DNA of 64,000 nucleotides from an uncultured Bacteroidota bacterium (GTDB lineage: Bacteria > Bacteroidota > Bacteroidia > Chitinophagales > Chitinophagaceae). This document shows, in pieces, positions 9,090 through 19,057 of this stretch. Within the stretch, counting starts at the first letter, position 1, and each line of letters starts with the position of its first letter. The notes beneath the pieces were generated by a model. The model was given only the letters and a program-made list of their open reading frames with translations, was not told the DNA's origin and ran no database searches. A program made the position numbers and the translations under genes. The DNA lies in contig CAIKYB010000044.1 of the NCBI GenBank assembly GCA_903831575.1, positions 1 to 64,000 on the forward strand, in the 5' to 3' direction.

Positions 9090-10415
9090 ATGACAAGACT
9101 TATTCTCGTTACTTTTCTTTTTATGACAGTTTCGCTTACTACTTTTGCTCAGCCCCAAACCAGGGAAGAGCTTGAAAAGCAACGATTACAGTTGAAAAAA
9201 GAAATAGAAGAAACCGAAAATCTTCTAAATAGCAATAAGGTCAAGACCAAAGAAAATTTACTTCAATTCAACCTTATTTCGCGAAAAGTTAATTTACAAG
9301 ACCGGGTTATTGACAATATCAACAGAGACCTTGACAGGCTTGATAATAGCATGTTTGTGATTTCTAAAGACATTCATCGGTACAATCGTCTTTTAGACAC
9401 CTTGAAACAAGAGTATGCTAAAAGTATGATTTATGCTTACAAGAATAGAAGTAGTTATGATTTTTTAAATTTCATTTTCTCTGCTTCTAATTTTAATGAT
9501 GCCATCAAGCGGATTACTTATTTAAAAAGCTATCGAACCTATCGAGAAATGCAAGGGGATAACATTACCCGAACTCAGGAATTAAGAAAAAACAGAATCG
9601 TTGATCTAGGTGAAACTAAACAAGAGAAGAATCAAGTTCTGGATGTACAGAGTAAAGAAATGGCCATTCTTCAAACCCAGCAAAAAGAAAAAGATCGAAT
9701 CATAGCGGATTTAAAAAAACAGGGCAAACAATTGAACAAGCAAATTGCAGCCAAGCAGAAACAAATGCAGAAGGTAAATACTGCTATAGCGTCAGCCATT
9801 AAACGTGCTCAGGAAGAAGCCAAAAAAGAAGCCATAGCAAAAGCTGCAGCAGAGAAAGAAAGATTAAGAAAAGAAGCTGAAAAAGCGGAGAAATCTTCCA
9901 CTGGAGATAAGCCCAATACACCAGTAAAATCTGTGCCAATAACTCCTGTAAAAACAACTGCCCCTGCAAGATCTGAGAGTGTATTGTTGAATGCTGATAA
10001 CATTGCACTCAATGCAAGCTTTGAAAAAAATCGCGGCTCCTTGCCATGGCCGTTAGACAGAGGCATTGTGCTGATGCATTATGGCACCAACTCCTTGCCA
10101 AGCGGCACTATTATGGACGTCACCTCAGTAACCATATCTTCTGACATTGGCACATCAGTAAAAGCGGTATTTGATGGAACAGTAAGTGCTGTTCAGCCGG
10201 TAGAAGACATGATAGTGGTGATTATTCAGCATGGTCGATATTTTACCACTTATAGCAATTTGACTGGCGTTACTGTTAAAAAAGGACAGGATATTAGAAC
10301 AGGTCAAACTTTGGGAAGAGTCGCTTCCAATTTTGATGGAATCGGTGCAATTGATTTTTACATCAGCAATGAGTCGAGTAATTACGATCCGGAGAAATGG
10401 TTGAGGAGAAGGTGA
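9090..10415 (+). CDS. EnvC-like coiled-coil protein with degenerate LytM (M23) domain; amidase activator candidate
   Basis: Signal peptide; long coiled coil; LPWPLDRGIVLMHYG...VIIQHGRYFTTYSNLTGVTVKKGQDIRTGQTLG. Confidence 0.85.
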   Translation: MTRLILVTFLFMTVSLTTFAQPQTREELEKQRLQLKKEIEETENLLNSNKVKTKENLLQFNLISRKVNLQDRVIDNINRDLDRLDNSMFVISKDIHRYNRLLDTLKQEYAKSMIYAYKNRSSYDFLNFIFSASNFNDAIKRITYLKSYRTYREMQGDNITRTQELRKNRIVDLGETKQEKNQVLDVQSKEMAILQTQQKEKDRIIADLKKQGKQLNKQIAAKQKQMQKVNTAIASAIKRAQEEAKKEAIAKAAAEKERLRKEAEKAEKSSTGDKPNTPVKSVPITPVKTTAPARSESVLLNADNIALNASFEKNRGSLPWPLDRGIVLMHYGTNSLPSGTIMDVTSVTISSDIGTSVKAVFDGTVSAVQPVEDMIVVIIQHGRYFTTYSNLTGVTVKKGQDIRTGQTLGRVASNFDGIGAIDFYISNESSNYDPEKWLRRR

Positions 10416-10503
10416 TGGGTTGGTTGGTTGGTTGATTGGTTGATTAGTTGGTTAGGAGAGTGGAGAGTAATTAAAACTTAACTCATTAAACCAGTGAAGC
10501 GAT

Positions 10504-11634
10504 TTAAACTATTAAACTTTTATACAGGGCTTCATATTTCGGCACTATTTTATTAATACCAAACTTTTTTGCTTGTGCTAAGGCATTAGACTTGAAAGTC
10601 AGATAGGTTGATTCATCAGATAATATTCGGACTGCATTTTCACTCATTTCATGAACATCTCCAACATTACTCATATAGCCAGTAACGCCATTGATATTAA
10701 TTTCCGGCAACCCTCCAGCATTTGTAGAAATGACGGGAACTTCAGCCGCCATAGCTTCAAGAGCCGCGAGTCCGAAACTTTCATATTCACTGGGCAAAAG
10801 AAATAAGTCTGCAATAGGAAGAATGTCTTCTATTTGCTCTTGCTTTCCTAAAAATTTAATTTCTCCACAATCATCACAAGAACGAGTAAACGCTTCAATT
10901 TCTGATCTCTCAGGGCCATCTCCAATTAATAAAAGTTTGGAAGGAATTTTTTTATTTAACAACATAAAAATCTCTACCACATCTTTTACCCTTTTTAGTT
11001 TCCTGAAATTTGAAGCATGCACAATTATTTTTTCATGGTTGGGTGCAATTAATTTCTTGAATGCAGCAACCGGTTTTTTGTTAAATCTATGGATGTCTAC
11101 AAAATTATGTATCACTTCAATGGGCTTAGTGATCTTGAAGTTTCGGTAAGTTTCTTCTTTGAGGTTTTCGGATACAGCAGTTAGCACATCACTTTCTTCC
11201 ATAGAAAAAGTAACTACGGGGCTATAAGTTTTATCTCTTCCTACTAAAGTAATATCTGTTCCGTGAAGAGTCGTTATGACAGGGAGTTTTTTTCCTTGCT
11301 TGGCTAAAATTTGTTTTGCCATGTAAGCGGCTGAGGCATGAGGAATGGCATAATGTACATGAAGTAAATCAATATTATTATTGTTCACAACATCTACCAT
11401 TGCACTAGCTAATGCTGTTTCGTAAGGAGGAAAATCAAAAAGGGGATAGGTCGGCACCCTTACTTCATGATAAAAAATATTGGCATGAAATCCACTTAAT
11501 CGAACGGGTTGCTGGTAGGTAATAAAATGTATATTATGCCCTTTTTCTGCTAAAGCTTTTCCAAGTTCTGTAGCTAATACACCACTTCCTCCAAATGTTG
11601 GGTAACAAACGATTGCAATATTCATACTTGCCAA
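10504..11634 (-). CDS. bshA: N-acetyl-alpha-D-glucosaminyl L-malate synthase (bacillithiol), GT4
   Basis: MNIAIVCYPTFGGSGVLATELGKALAEKGHNIHFITYQQPVRL; EYESFGLAALEAMAAEVPVISTNAGGLPE. Confidence 0.92.
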   Translation of the reverse strand: MASMNIAIVCYPTFGGSGVLATELGKALAEKGHNIHFITYQQPVRLSGFHANIFYHEVRVPTYPLFDFPPYETALASAMVDVVNNNNIDLLHVHYAIPHASAAYMAKQILAKQGKKLPVITTLHGTDITLVGRDKTYSPVVTFSMEESDVLTAVSENLKEETYRNFKITKPIEVIHNFVDIHRFNKKPVAAFKKLIAPNHEKIIVHASNFRKLKRVKDVVEIFMLLNKKIPSKLLLIGDGPERSEIEAFTRSCDDCGEIKFLGKQEQIEDILPIADLFLLPSEYESFGLAALEAMAAEVPVISTNAGGLPEININGVTGYMSNVGDVHEMSENAVRILSDESTYLTFKSNALAQAKKFGINKIVPKYEALYKSLIV

Positions 11635-11718
11635 TTAATTGTGTTGTGCAATTTACTGATAATAAATACAAACTCATTAATACTGTTCACGGCATAAAAA
11701 TTGTTCAGCATTGATGGT

Positions 11719-12420
11719 TTATTTTCCTGCATAAATTAAAAAGATGGCAGGTTCTTTCGGTAATTCAGGTTTTTTTTGTTTCCACTCTGCAATCGATTTG
11801 GTTTTAATAGTTTCGTTTGAAGAAGTGAGGTTAAAGGCAATGCATAATTGTGTTGTATTGTTGCAATGATTGATAAGACTTTCGAGGAGTTGGTTATTTC
11901 GATAAGGTGTTTCAATGAAGATCTTAGTGCTGTTGTTTTTCATTGAACTAGTTTCCAGTTCCTTTATTTTTTTTATTCGCTCACTGTTATCGATAGGGAT
12001 ATAGCCAATGAATTCAAATTGTTGCCCGTTCATTCCAGAAGCCATCAAGGCAAGCAAAATAGAACTTGGTCCTACAAGTGGTTTTATGCTACAATTTAAT
12101 TGCTGTGCTATTGCCACCAACTCCTGACCAGGATCGGCAACGCCTGGACATCCTGCCTCACTCATGATAGCAATGTTTTTATTGGCTGCAATCGCGGATT
12201 TGAAATTCGTAATTTGTTCCCCTTCAACTTTATGAATAGTATGCCATTCAAAGGAATCAATGATGATAGACTTGTCCATTGATTTTAAAAATCTTCTTGC
12301 AGTTCTTTCATTTTCAGCAAAGATTACGGTGCAATTTTTTACAGCATCCATAACATAGGCAGGAATGGTTTCAATGGCCTGTTCAGCTAAAAAAGTAGGT
12401 ATGAGATATACGCTAGACAT
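11719..12420 (-). CDS. Tetrapyrrole-methylase/RsmI-like SAM-dependent methyltransferase
   Basis: MSSVYLIPTFLAE...SEAGCPGVADPGQELVAIAQQ...VGPSSILLALMASGMNGQQFEFIGYIP; start chosen at 12420. Confidence 0.82.
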   Translation of the reverse strand: MSSVYLIPTFLAEQAIETIPAYVMDAVKNCTVIFAENERTARRFLKSMDKSIIIDSFEWHTIHKVEGEQITNFKSAIAANKNIAIMSEAGCPGVADPGQELVAIAQQLNCSIKPLVGPSSILLALMASGMNGQQFEFIGYIPIDNSERIKKIKELETSSMKNNSTKIFIETPYRNNQLLESLINHCNNTTQLCIAFNLTSSNETIKTKSIAEWKQKKPELPKEPAIFLIYAGK

Positions 12421-12421
12421 G

Positions 12422-13195
12422 TTATAATGCAATGATTTTATTTTTCTTGGCATGATGCAAACTAAGTGTAGCAGCAATTACTGCATAGCTTGGTGCGAAT
12501 ACCCAACCAATAAAGGGTAATGCATGAAACAAATAAAACACGACTCCATTTCCAATAGCTAATCCACGGTGGTGACTAATTACATCTACGCTATTTGCTA
12601 CGCTTAATTTATTTCTTTCCATACTGTAATCCAGCATAGAAAATCCTAAATAAAAACAATCAATAAACAACACAAACATTGGCGCTGCCCATCCAATGAT
12701 TGGAATAAATGAAAAAAGAAATAAGGCAAGAACATAAACGGTTTGCCATGAAAAATTCCGAAATGCCATTTTTGACCCGCGTATGATGTCTTTTAGCAGT
12801 TGAGCATAATCTAGGTTGAATGTTTTATTTTCAATGATGCTTTCCGTTTTTTCACTTAAATAAGCAAATACAGGCGAACCAATAATTAAGAAAATAAATT
12901 TAAAAAGAGAGAAGTAGAAAAACAAGAGCAGCAATCGAATAAAAATTTGTCCGACAATAAAAAAGAAACTCAGCCAGGTGTCTTGCATTTTTTCAAGCCA
13001 GGATTTTGCGCCGGAGTTAATCAACATCCATTCTATTGCTGAATTGCTGGATGTCCAAAAGAAAGATATTCCTGTGATAAATAAAAACGTATAAATTAAT
13101 CCGGGAATCAAAATCCATTTCCACAATTTGTGTTTTTTGATAAATTGATGTGCATCAAAGTAAGATTGTACAGCTATTATGATTTCTTTCAGCAT
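12422..13195 (-). CDS. EI24 domain-containing membrane protein (CysZ-like)
   Basis: Multi-TM; SPVFAYLSEKTE...FIPIIGWAAPMFVLFIDCFYLGFSMLDY. Confidence 0.75.
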   Translation of the reverse strand: MLKEIIIAVQSYFDAHQFIKKHKLWKWILIPGLIYTFLFITGISFFWTSSNSAIEWMLINSGAKSWLEKMQDTWLSFFFIVGQIFIRLLLLFFYFSLFKFIFLIIGSPVFAYLSEKTESIIENKTFNLDYAQLLKDIIRGSKMAFRNFSWQTVYVLALFLFSFIPIIGWAAPMFVLFIDCFYLGFSMLDYSMERNKLSVANSVDVISHHRGLAIGNGVVFYLFHALPFIGWVFAPSYAVIAATLSLHHAKKNKIIAL

Positions 13196-13269
13196 GAATC
13201 GTTGTTTAAAAGAATACTGGTTCTGCCATACAGAAGACCAACTGTATATCTCAATTAGTTTCTCAACAG

Positions 13270-14286
13270 TTAAAATTTAGGACAAGGGATGCCTTTATTA
13301 TCGGGAGGTCGTTGGATGTAAATGATGGAGAATTCAGTACCACCTTTTGATAATGATGCTGATTTTAAACCACTGGTATTGATGTCATAGGTTGCACCTA
13401 TTCTTAATCCGCCAATTTCAAGGCCAACATAAGGAATGATGGCATCTTTTAATCTCATCCAAGATCCTAAATAAACACTTGTTGGTGTTTCTGATTTTGA
13501 ATTGACATTGTAAGCTATTGCACCACCTAAAACAGTCTCACTTGATTTACTTTGAGATTGATGAATTACGGAAACATTCAAATCTAAGGCGTCTGAAAGA
13601 GGGAAAGTACCACCACCATGAACGGTTACACGACTCGACAAGTTCCAATTATTATCTTTAAAACTTACTTTAGGTTTGTTGATATGGTACATAGAAAATC
13701 CAAAGTAGAAATTATTTTCTCCATTGCTGGAACCAGAATATAAAAGGCCCGCATTTACATCCACATAGCTTCTGTTCTTTCCAGTCAGTGGATTTACACC
13801 GATATATTCTCCTGAAGTTCCCTGAGCAAATCCATTTTGCTGCAATTCATCTTCAAAAGTAAGTTTTGTGATATCCAGTGACATGCTAGAGTAAGAGGCC
13901 TGGAATCCTGCTCCAATGGTATTCCATCCATCTTCATCAAGAGCTTTATGATAAGAAAGGGAAAGCGAACCATAGTTGAGCTTTAGTGCATTATTGGCAC
14001 TAGCATCAGATAATCCGGAAACACCTACTCCAAAAATATCTCCCTGAGGCAACATTTTTTGCATAATGGGAAAATCAATTGATGCACTTGTGGTTACATA
14101 TGCTTTTGGTATAGAAGGCCATTGATCTCTATGATTGGCAGCTAATCTCCATAGTCCATCAAACTTACCGGTGAATGCAGGATTCAGAGTTAAAGGTGAG
14201 GCAAAGAATTGAGAAAAGTGTGGATCCTGAGCCGATGCGCTAATAGAAAGCAAGCTGAAACAAAATAGTTGTAATAGTTTTTTCAT
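13270..14286 (-). CDS. PorP/SprF family type IX secretion system membrane protein
   Basis: AQDPHFSQFFASPLTLNPAFTGKFDGLWRLAANHRDQWPSI. Confidence 0.88.
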   Translation of the reverse strand: MKKLLQLFCFSLLSISASAQDPHFSQFFASPLTLNPAFTGKFDGLWRLAANHRDQWPSIPKAYVTTSASIDFPIMQKMLPQGDIFGVGVSGLSDASANNALKLNYGSLSLSYHKALDEDGWNTIGAGFQASYSSMSLDITKLTFEDELQQNGFAQGTSGEYIGVNPLTGKNRSYVDVNAGLLYSGSSNGENNFYFGFSMYHINKPKVSFKDNNWNLSSRVTVHGGGTFPLSDALDLNVSVIHQSQSKSSETVLGGAIAYNVNSKSETPTSVYLGSWMRLKDAIIPYVGLEIGGLRIGATYDINTSGLKSASLSKGGTEFSIIYIQRPPDNKGIPCPKF

Positions 14287-14412
14287 TGTCTTAAAAAATC
14301 AAGTCAGTAAAGATAGTCAAATAGCCTTAAATCTATAGCATATTAATGGAAATTTGGATGTAAAGTCTATTGTTATGGTACGAACCAGGTACGAACCATG
14401 GCATGGTACTAT

Positions 14413-15063
14413 TTATTGTTGAATTTTACTTCCATAGGCCAAATCCCCTGCATCACCCAATCCTGGTACAATATAGCCTTTGGAAGTAAGCTCCTCATCT
14501 ATATCTCCACACCAGATAATCGCCTCAGGGAAAGATTTTTGAACGTGTTCAATGCCCACTGTACATGCGATGGCACAGGCAATATGGAGTTCTTTAAATT
14601 GACCGACTTCTTTCAAATGTTGAATTGATTTTACAAGTGAGGCACCTGTAGCTAACATTGGGTCACTTATAATAATAACCCTGTTTTCCAGATTAGGGCA
14701 ACTTAAATATTCCAGACTGATATCAAAGCTTCCATCTGGATTATGTTTTCTGTAAGCACTCAAAAAAGCATTATCTGCTTTATCGAAATAATTAAGTAAT
14801 CCGTTGTGCATCGCCAATCCTGCTCTTAAAATAGTAGCCAAAACGGGCTGTTGCTTAATAATTTTTGATTTATTTTCTCCTAAGGGTGTCTTGACAATCT
14901 TTTCGGTAGATTCCAGTTTTTTACTGATTTCGTATCCAATCACTTCTGCAATTCTTTCCAGGTTTCTTCTAAAACGAAGTCTGTCATGTTGAACTTCAAC
15001 ATCTCTTAACTCACTTACCCAATTACTTACCAATGAATGCTGAGCGCTTAAATTTATGATCAT
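14413..15063 (-). CDS. upp: Uracil phosphoribosyltransferase
   Basis: ATILRAGLAMHNGLLNYFD...VIIISDPMLATGASLVKSI...YIVPGLGDAGDLAYG. Confidence 0.93.
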   Translation of the reverse strand: MIINLSAQHSLVSNWVSELRDVEVQHDRLRFRRNLERIAEVIGYEISKKLESTEKIVKTPLGENKSKIIKQQPVLATILRAGLAMHNGLLNYFDKADNAFLSAYRKHNPDGSFDISLEYLSCPNLENRVIIISDPMLATGASLVKSIQHLKEVGQFKELHIACAIACTVGIEHVQKSFPEAIIWCGDIDEELTSKGYIVPGLGDAGDLAYGSKIQQ

Positions 15064-15419
15064 TATTTATGATTTACTTAGTTGACTATTTATTTGTGTA
15101 ATTAGAGTTTTAGCGATCAATTATGATTCGTTGAATGTTATCACACGAAATAGCCATCGGAGTTGGCTCCTGCCAACATAGAACGATAAAAAAGGCTATA
15201 ACATGTGACTAAACTTTAAAAACTATATTAACACATGACTATATTGTAAATGCTTTAAGAGGGTATAAATCAACAAACAAATCTAAAATAAATAAGTTAG
15301 TATTTTCAATTTTGATTCCTTTTTTCAGAAATTATTTTAGCTGAAATAGCCTTGAGTGAATACGTGCAACAAATCAAATACGATAATCAGGGCTAAAACA
15401 GTCTATAAGAACTATATGA

Positions 15420-17048
15420 TTATATAAAACAAAACTCATCTCCATTAAATAATCCCTTATCGCTTAATTTTAAATGAGGGATTACCAATAAAGCCATAAA
15501 AGATAATGTCATAAAAGGAGCACTCAATTGACTTCCCAGCTCTTTTTTAGAAAACTCATCAATGGCGGTATAAGCTGCGGCAACATCATACCCATTATCT
15601 GTGCTCATTAGCCCTGCGACTGGCAATCCTAATACTTTTTCTGAATGGTTGTCAACAGCACTCACACCACCACCACATTTTATCACTGCATTTATAGCTT
15701 TGCAAAGACTTTCATCATCTGCTCCTACCGCCACAATATTATGACTGTCATGCGCAACAGAGGAGGCCAACGCGCCCTTTTTTATTCCAATATTTTTTAT
15801 AAAAGCCTTAGCGACAGGAGCATTATGGTATCGATTCACTACCACTATTTTTAAAATATCATGTTCAATATCCGACACAATAAAATCATTAATTACTTTA
15901 GGTTTGACCATTAATTTGTTGGTAATGAGTTGACCATCCAACGCTTCAATTACAGGTATTTCTTTTTCGCCATTATAGGGTATTTCGAAATCAGTTATTT
16001 CTTTTTCATTGCAATCAAATTGATTGATGATGCTAGCTGCTTCTGGATTAAGGAATGAAGTGCCATTTTCAGCAACCAGTATTCCATTGATGAAAGTTTT
16101 CTTTACTTCAAAATCCGTAAGATTTTTGATTACAATAAAATCAGCGGGATCATTGGGTTGTAAAAGACCGACCTCCATTTTGTAATGTTCCACTGGATTG
16201 ATGCAAGCAGCTTTTAAAACTTTAAAAACATTGATTCCTTTTTTTATGGCTCTTGCACAAAGCTGATTGATATGTCCAGCAGCAAGACTGTCAGGATGTT
16301 TGTCATCGCTGCAAAACATCATTACATCTGAATATTCGTTCATCAAATCAATTAAGGCTTCAAAGTTTTTAGCGGCACTTCCTTCTCTGATGAGAATTTT
16401 CATACCATATTTTAATTTATCCAAAGCTTCTTCTGCCGTAAAACATTCATGGTCGGTGCTAATTCCTGCGCTGATATATTTTTTAGCAGCATCGCCTCTT
16501 AATCCAGGAGCATGGCCATCTACAGGCTTATTGTATTTTTTCGCGCTAGCAATTTTTTTCATAACCACTTCGTCATCATGCAGCACACCAGGGAAGTTCA
16601 TCATTTCACTCAGGTATTTTATTTCCGGCATTTGCAAAAGCGTATCAATATCTTCAGTATCAATTGTCGCACCTGCAGTTTCAAAAACAGTTGCAGGTAC
16701 ACAACTAGGAGCGCCAAAAGTACATTTGAAAGGAACAGTTTTACTGTTTTCAATCATGTAACGTACGCCTTCCATACCGCATACATTCGCTATTTCGTGA
16801 GGATCACTGATTGTTCCTACTGTGCCATGTACAACTGCAAGTCTTGCAAATTCAGAAGGTACGAGCATGGAACTTTCAATGTGAACATGGCTGTCTATAA
16901 AGCCAGGCAGAATAAAATGTTCTTCTTTTTTTTCTTCTCCTTCTTTTGAAATCGAAACAATTATGCCATCAGCGACTTGTACAGTCCCCCAAAAAATCGT
17001 TTTGGATTTGATATCTACAATATTGCCTTGAATTGAAAAGGTAGTCAT
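15420..17048 (-). CDS. ade: Adenine deaminase
   Basis: [44 protein letters not shown]...[10 protein letters not shown]; start chosen at MTTFSIQ. Confidence 0.92.
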   Translation of the reverse strand: MTTFSIQGNIVDIKSKTIFWGTVQVADGIIVSISKEGEEKKEEHFILPGFIDSHVHIESSMLVPSEFARLAVVHGTVGTISDPHEIANVCGMEGVRYMIENSKTVPFKCTFGAPSCVPATVFETAGATIDTEDIDTLLQMPEIKYLSEMMNFPGVLHDDEVVMKKIASAKKYNKPVDGHAPGLRGDAAKKYISAGISTDHECFTAEEALDKLKYGMKILIREGSAAKNFEALIDLMNEYSDVMMFCSDDKHPDSLAAGHINQLCARAIKKGINVFKVLKAACINPVEHYKMEVGLLQPNDPADFIVIKNLTDFEVKKTFINGILVAENGTSFLNPEAASIINQFDCNEKEITDFEIPYNGEKEIPVIEALDGQLITNKLMVKPKVINDFIVSDIEHDILKIVVVNRYHNAPVAKAFIKNIGIKKGALASSVAHDSHNIVAVGADDESLCKAINAVIKCGGGVSAVDNHSEKVLGLPVAGLMSTDNGYDVAAAYTAIDEFSKKELGSQLSAPFMTLSFMALLVIPHLKLSDKGLFNGDEFCFI

Positions 17049-17190
17049 GGTTTGTTTTTTTATAAATACAATGTTAATTGATTTTCGCATTTACTTTATG
17101 AAAAATATTGCTGAACCAGTATAATTGTTTCTTGAATAATTATATTTGCCATTAACAAAGTCATAATAATGGCTTCAATACTCCTGAAAA

Positions 17191-17847
17191 ATGAAACTAA
17201 AGGCTTTTGCATCAACATTTGTATCCAAAATTTCTTTTCTCCAAAAGTCATTTGGCGGCAAATCATTTAGATTATTGGATATTGGAGCCGGAAATCATTC
17301 TGCTACAAAAATAAAAAGTGTTTTTTCGAATTGCGAATACCATGGAGTGGATCTAGAACGTAATTACAATAACAACGACGCTGACTTTGCGTTAATGACT
17401 GGATTTTACGAAATGGATTTAACCAAGCTCGACATGTCTTCTATACCTGATAATTATTTTGATGGCATCTGGATGGTTCATGTCATTGAGCATTTGTATA
17501 ATGGAGACAAAGTAATTGAAGCGCTTTTGCCAAAGTTAGTTTCAGGGGGTTTTTTATATATTGAATATCCTGGCATAAAGAGTACAACATTACCTTCGAT
17601 GCATGGCACGTTGAATTTTAAGGATGATGATACTCATGTAAGGGTTTATTCGGTGAAAGAACTCACTGAATTATTTGAAAAAAATAATTGCAAAGTAATA
17701 AAGGGAGGAATAAGAAGAAATATTTGGTTCATGATGGCCATGCCTTTTAGAATCATTAGCCATATGTTTAGAGGGAAAAAACTACAAGGAAATATTTTCT
17801 GGGATCTTTTAGGATTTGCGGAATATGTATGGGTTCGTAAAAACTAA
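17191..17847 (+). CDS. Class I SAM-dependent methyltransferase
   Basis: [17 protein letters not shown]...[38 protein letters not shown]. Confidence 0.8.
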   Translation: MKLKAFASTFVSKISFLQKSFGGKSFRLLDIGAGNHSATKIKSVFSNCEYHGVDLERNYNNNDADFALMTGFYEMDLTKLDMSSIPDNYFDGIWMVHVIEHLYNGDKVIEALLPKLVSGGFLYIEYPGIKSTTLPSMHGTLNFKDDDTHVRVYSVKELTELFEKNNCKVIKGGIRRNIWFMMAMPFRIISHMFRGKKLQGNIFWDLLGFAEYVWVRKN

Positions 17848-18518
17848 TCGAGTAAATCAGGTCTTCTTTGTTTTGTGCGCAGCACAGATTGTTCATAGCG
17901 CCATTCTTCAATGATTTTATGATTGCCACTCATCAATACTTCCGGCACTTTCCACTCTCTGAATACTTCCGGTCTGGTGAATACTGGCGGCGCTAATAAA
18001 TTATCCTGAAAGGAATCACTTAATGCAGAACTTTCATCATTTAAGACGCCTGGAATTAATCGTCCAATCGCATCCGTTAGTACCGCCGCTGCCAATTCTC
18101 CGCCACTTAATACATAATCACCAATTGAAATTTCTTTTGTTACAAAATGGTCTCTAAAACGTTGATCAACACCTTTATAATGCCCGCAAATTAGAAGCAG
18201 GTTATTCTTTAAGGAAAGATGGTTGGCCATTTTTTGATTGAAAGTTTCACCATCAGGGGTCAAAAAAATAATTTCATCATACTTGTTTTTACTTTGTAAA
18301 GCTTCAACAGCATTTACCAAAGGTTCCACCATCATTACCATTCCTGCTCCTCCACCAAATTGATAATCATCCACCTGAGCGCGTGGGTAGGTCGTGTATG
18401 CTCTGAGATTTATCACATTTACTTTAAGCAACTCTTTGTCCTGAGCACGTTTCATAATAGAATGAGAAAATGGCCCACTCAATAAATCAGGAACAACGGT
18501 GATGATATCAATTGTCAT
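17844..18518 (-). CDS. trmD: tRNA (guanosine(37)-N1)-methyltransferase
   Basis: [13 protein letters not shown]...[16 protein letters not shown]...[49 protein letters not shown]. Confidence 0.96.
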   Translation of the reverse strand: MTIDIITVVPDLLSGPFSHSIMKRAQDKELLKVNVINLRAYTTYPRAQVDDYQFGGGAGMVMMVEPLVNAVEALQSKNKYDEIIFLTPDGETFNQKMANHLSLKNNLLLICGHYKGVDQRFRDHFVTKEISIGDYVLSGGELAAAVLTDAIGRLIPGVLNDESSALSDSFQDNLLAPPVFTRPEVFREWKVPEVLMSGNHKIIEEWRYEQSVLRTKQRRPDLLD

Positions 18519-18569
18519 TTTTATTTTTTTAGGTTGAAATAGTTTGATGATTTATAAATAATCATCTTG

Positions 18570-18971
18570 TCAAATCTCCAAAAAATCATCTAAATCTCTT
18601 TTGTTCTTTTTTGTTGGTCTGCCTGATTTGCTCAATCGTTTTCCTGTATGAAATACTGCAGCCTCAAATTTTATTCTGTTCAGTTCTTCAATAGGAGTCA
18701 AATCTGTATAGAAATTAACGGCTTCAGCATACTGAACCCTATTGTGTAAAAGTCCATTTACTTTTATTACCCATTTTTTATTTGGTGTTCTGACTTCATA
18801 TTCATCTCCAACTGCAACATTTCTCGATGCCTTACAACTTTCTTCTTTTAATTTCACTCTTCCTTTTTCACAGGCTTCTGAAGCTATTGTTCTGCTTTTA
18901 AACAAGCGGATTGACCATAAATATTTATCTAAACGAAGTTTTACTTTTTCCATTTTACTGTAGCTTGACAA
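18570..18971 (-). CDS. S4-domain RNA-binding protein (HslR-like)
   Basis: RLDKYLWSIRLFKSRTIASEACEKGRVKL...SGRPTKKNKRDLDDF. Confidence 0.88.
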   Translation of the reverse strand: MSSYSKMEKVKLRLDKYLWSIRLFKSRTIASEACEKGRVKLKEESCKASRNVAVGDEYEVRTPNKKWVIKVNGLLHNRVQYAEAVNFYTDLTPIEELNRIKFEAAVFHTGKRLSKSGRPTKKNKRDLDDFLEI

Positions 18972-19057
18972 AAATAAGTTTCTTTTTATAGTTAATCGGT
19001 GTTTAAGAAATACTATTTCTTACTTTAGCAATTAATATTAACATCAAATATTGCGTT

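Noticed and set aside
9799-10066. Overlapping minus-strand ORFs antisense to the EnvC-like gene
   Set aside because: Leu/Gln- or Ala/Phe-rich shadow translation of the Lys/Ala-rich coiled coil.
16267-16949. Plus-strand ORFs (164 and 145 aa) over the adenine deaminase region
   Set aside because: Fully antisense to a well-supported ade CDS; composition typical of shadow ORFs.
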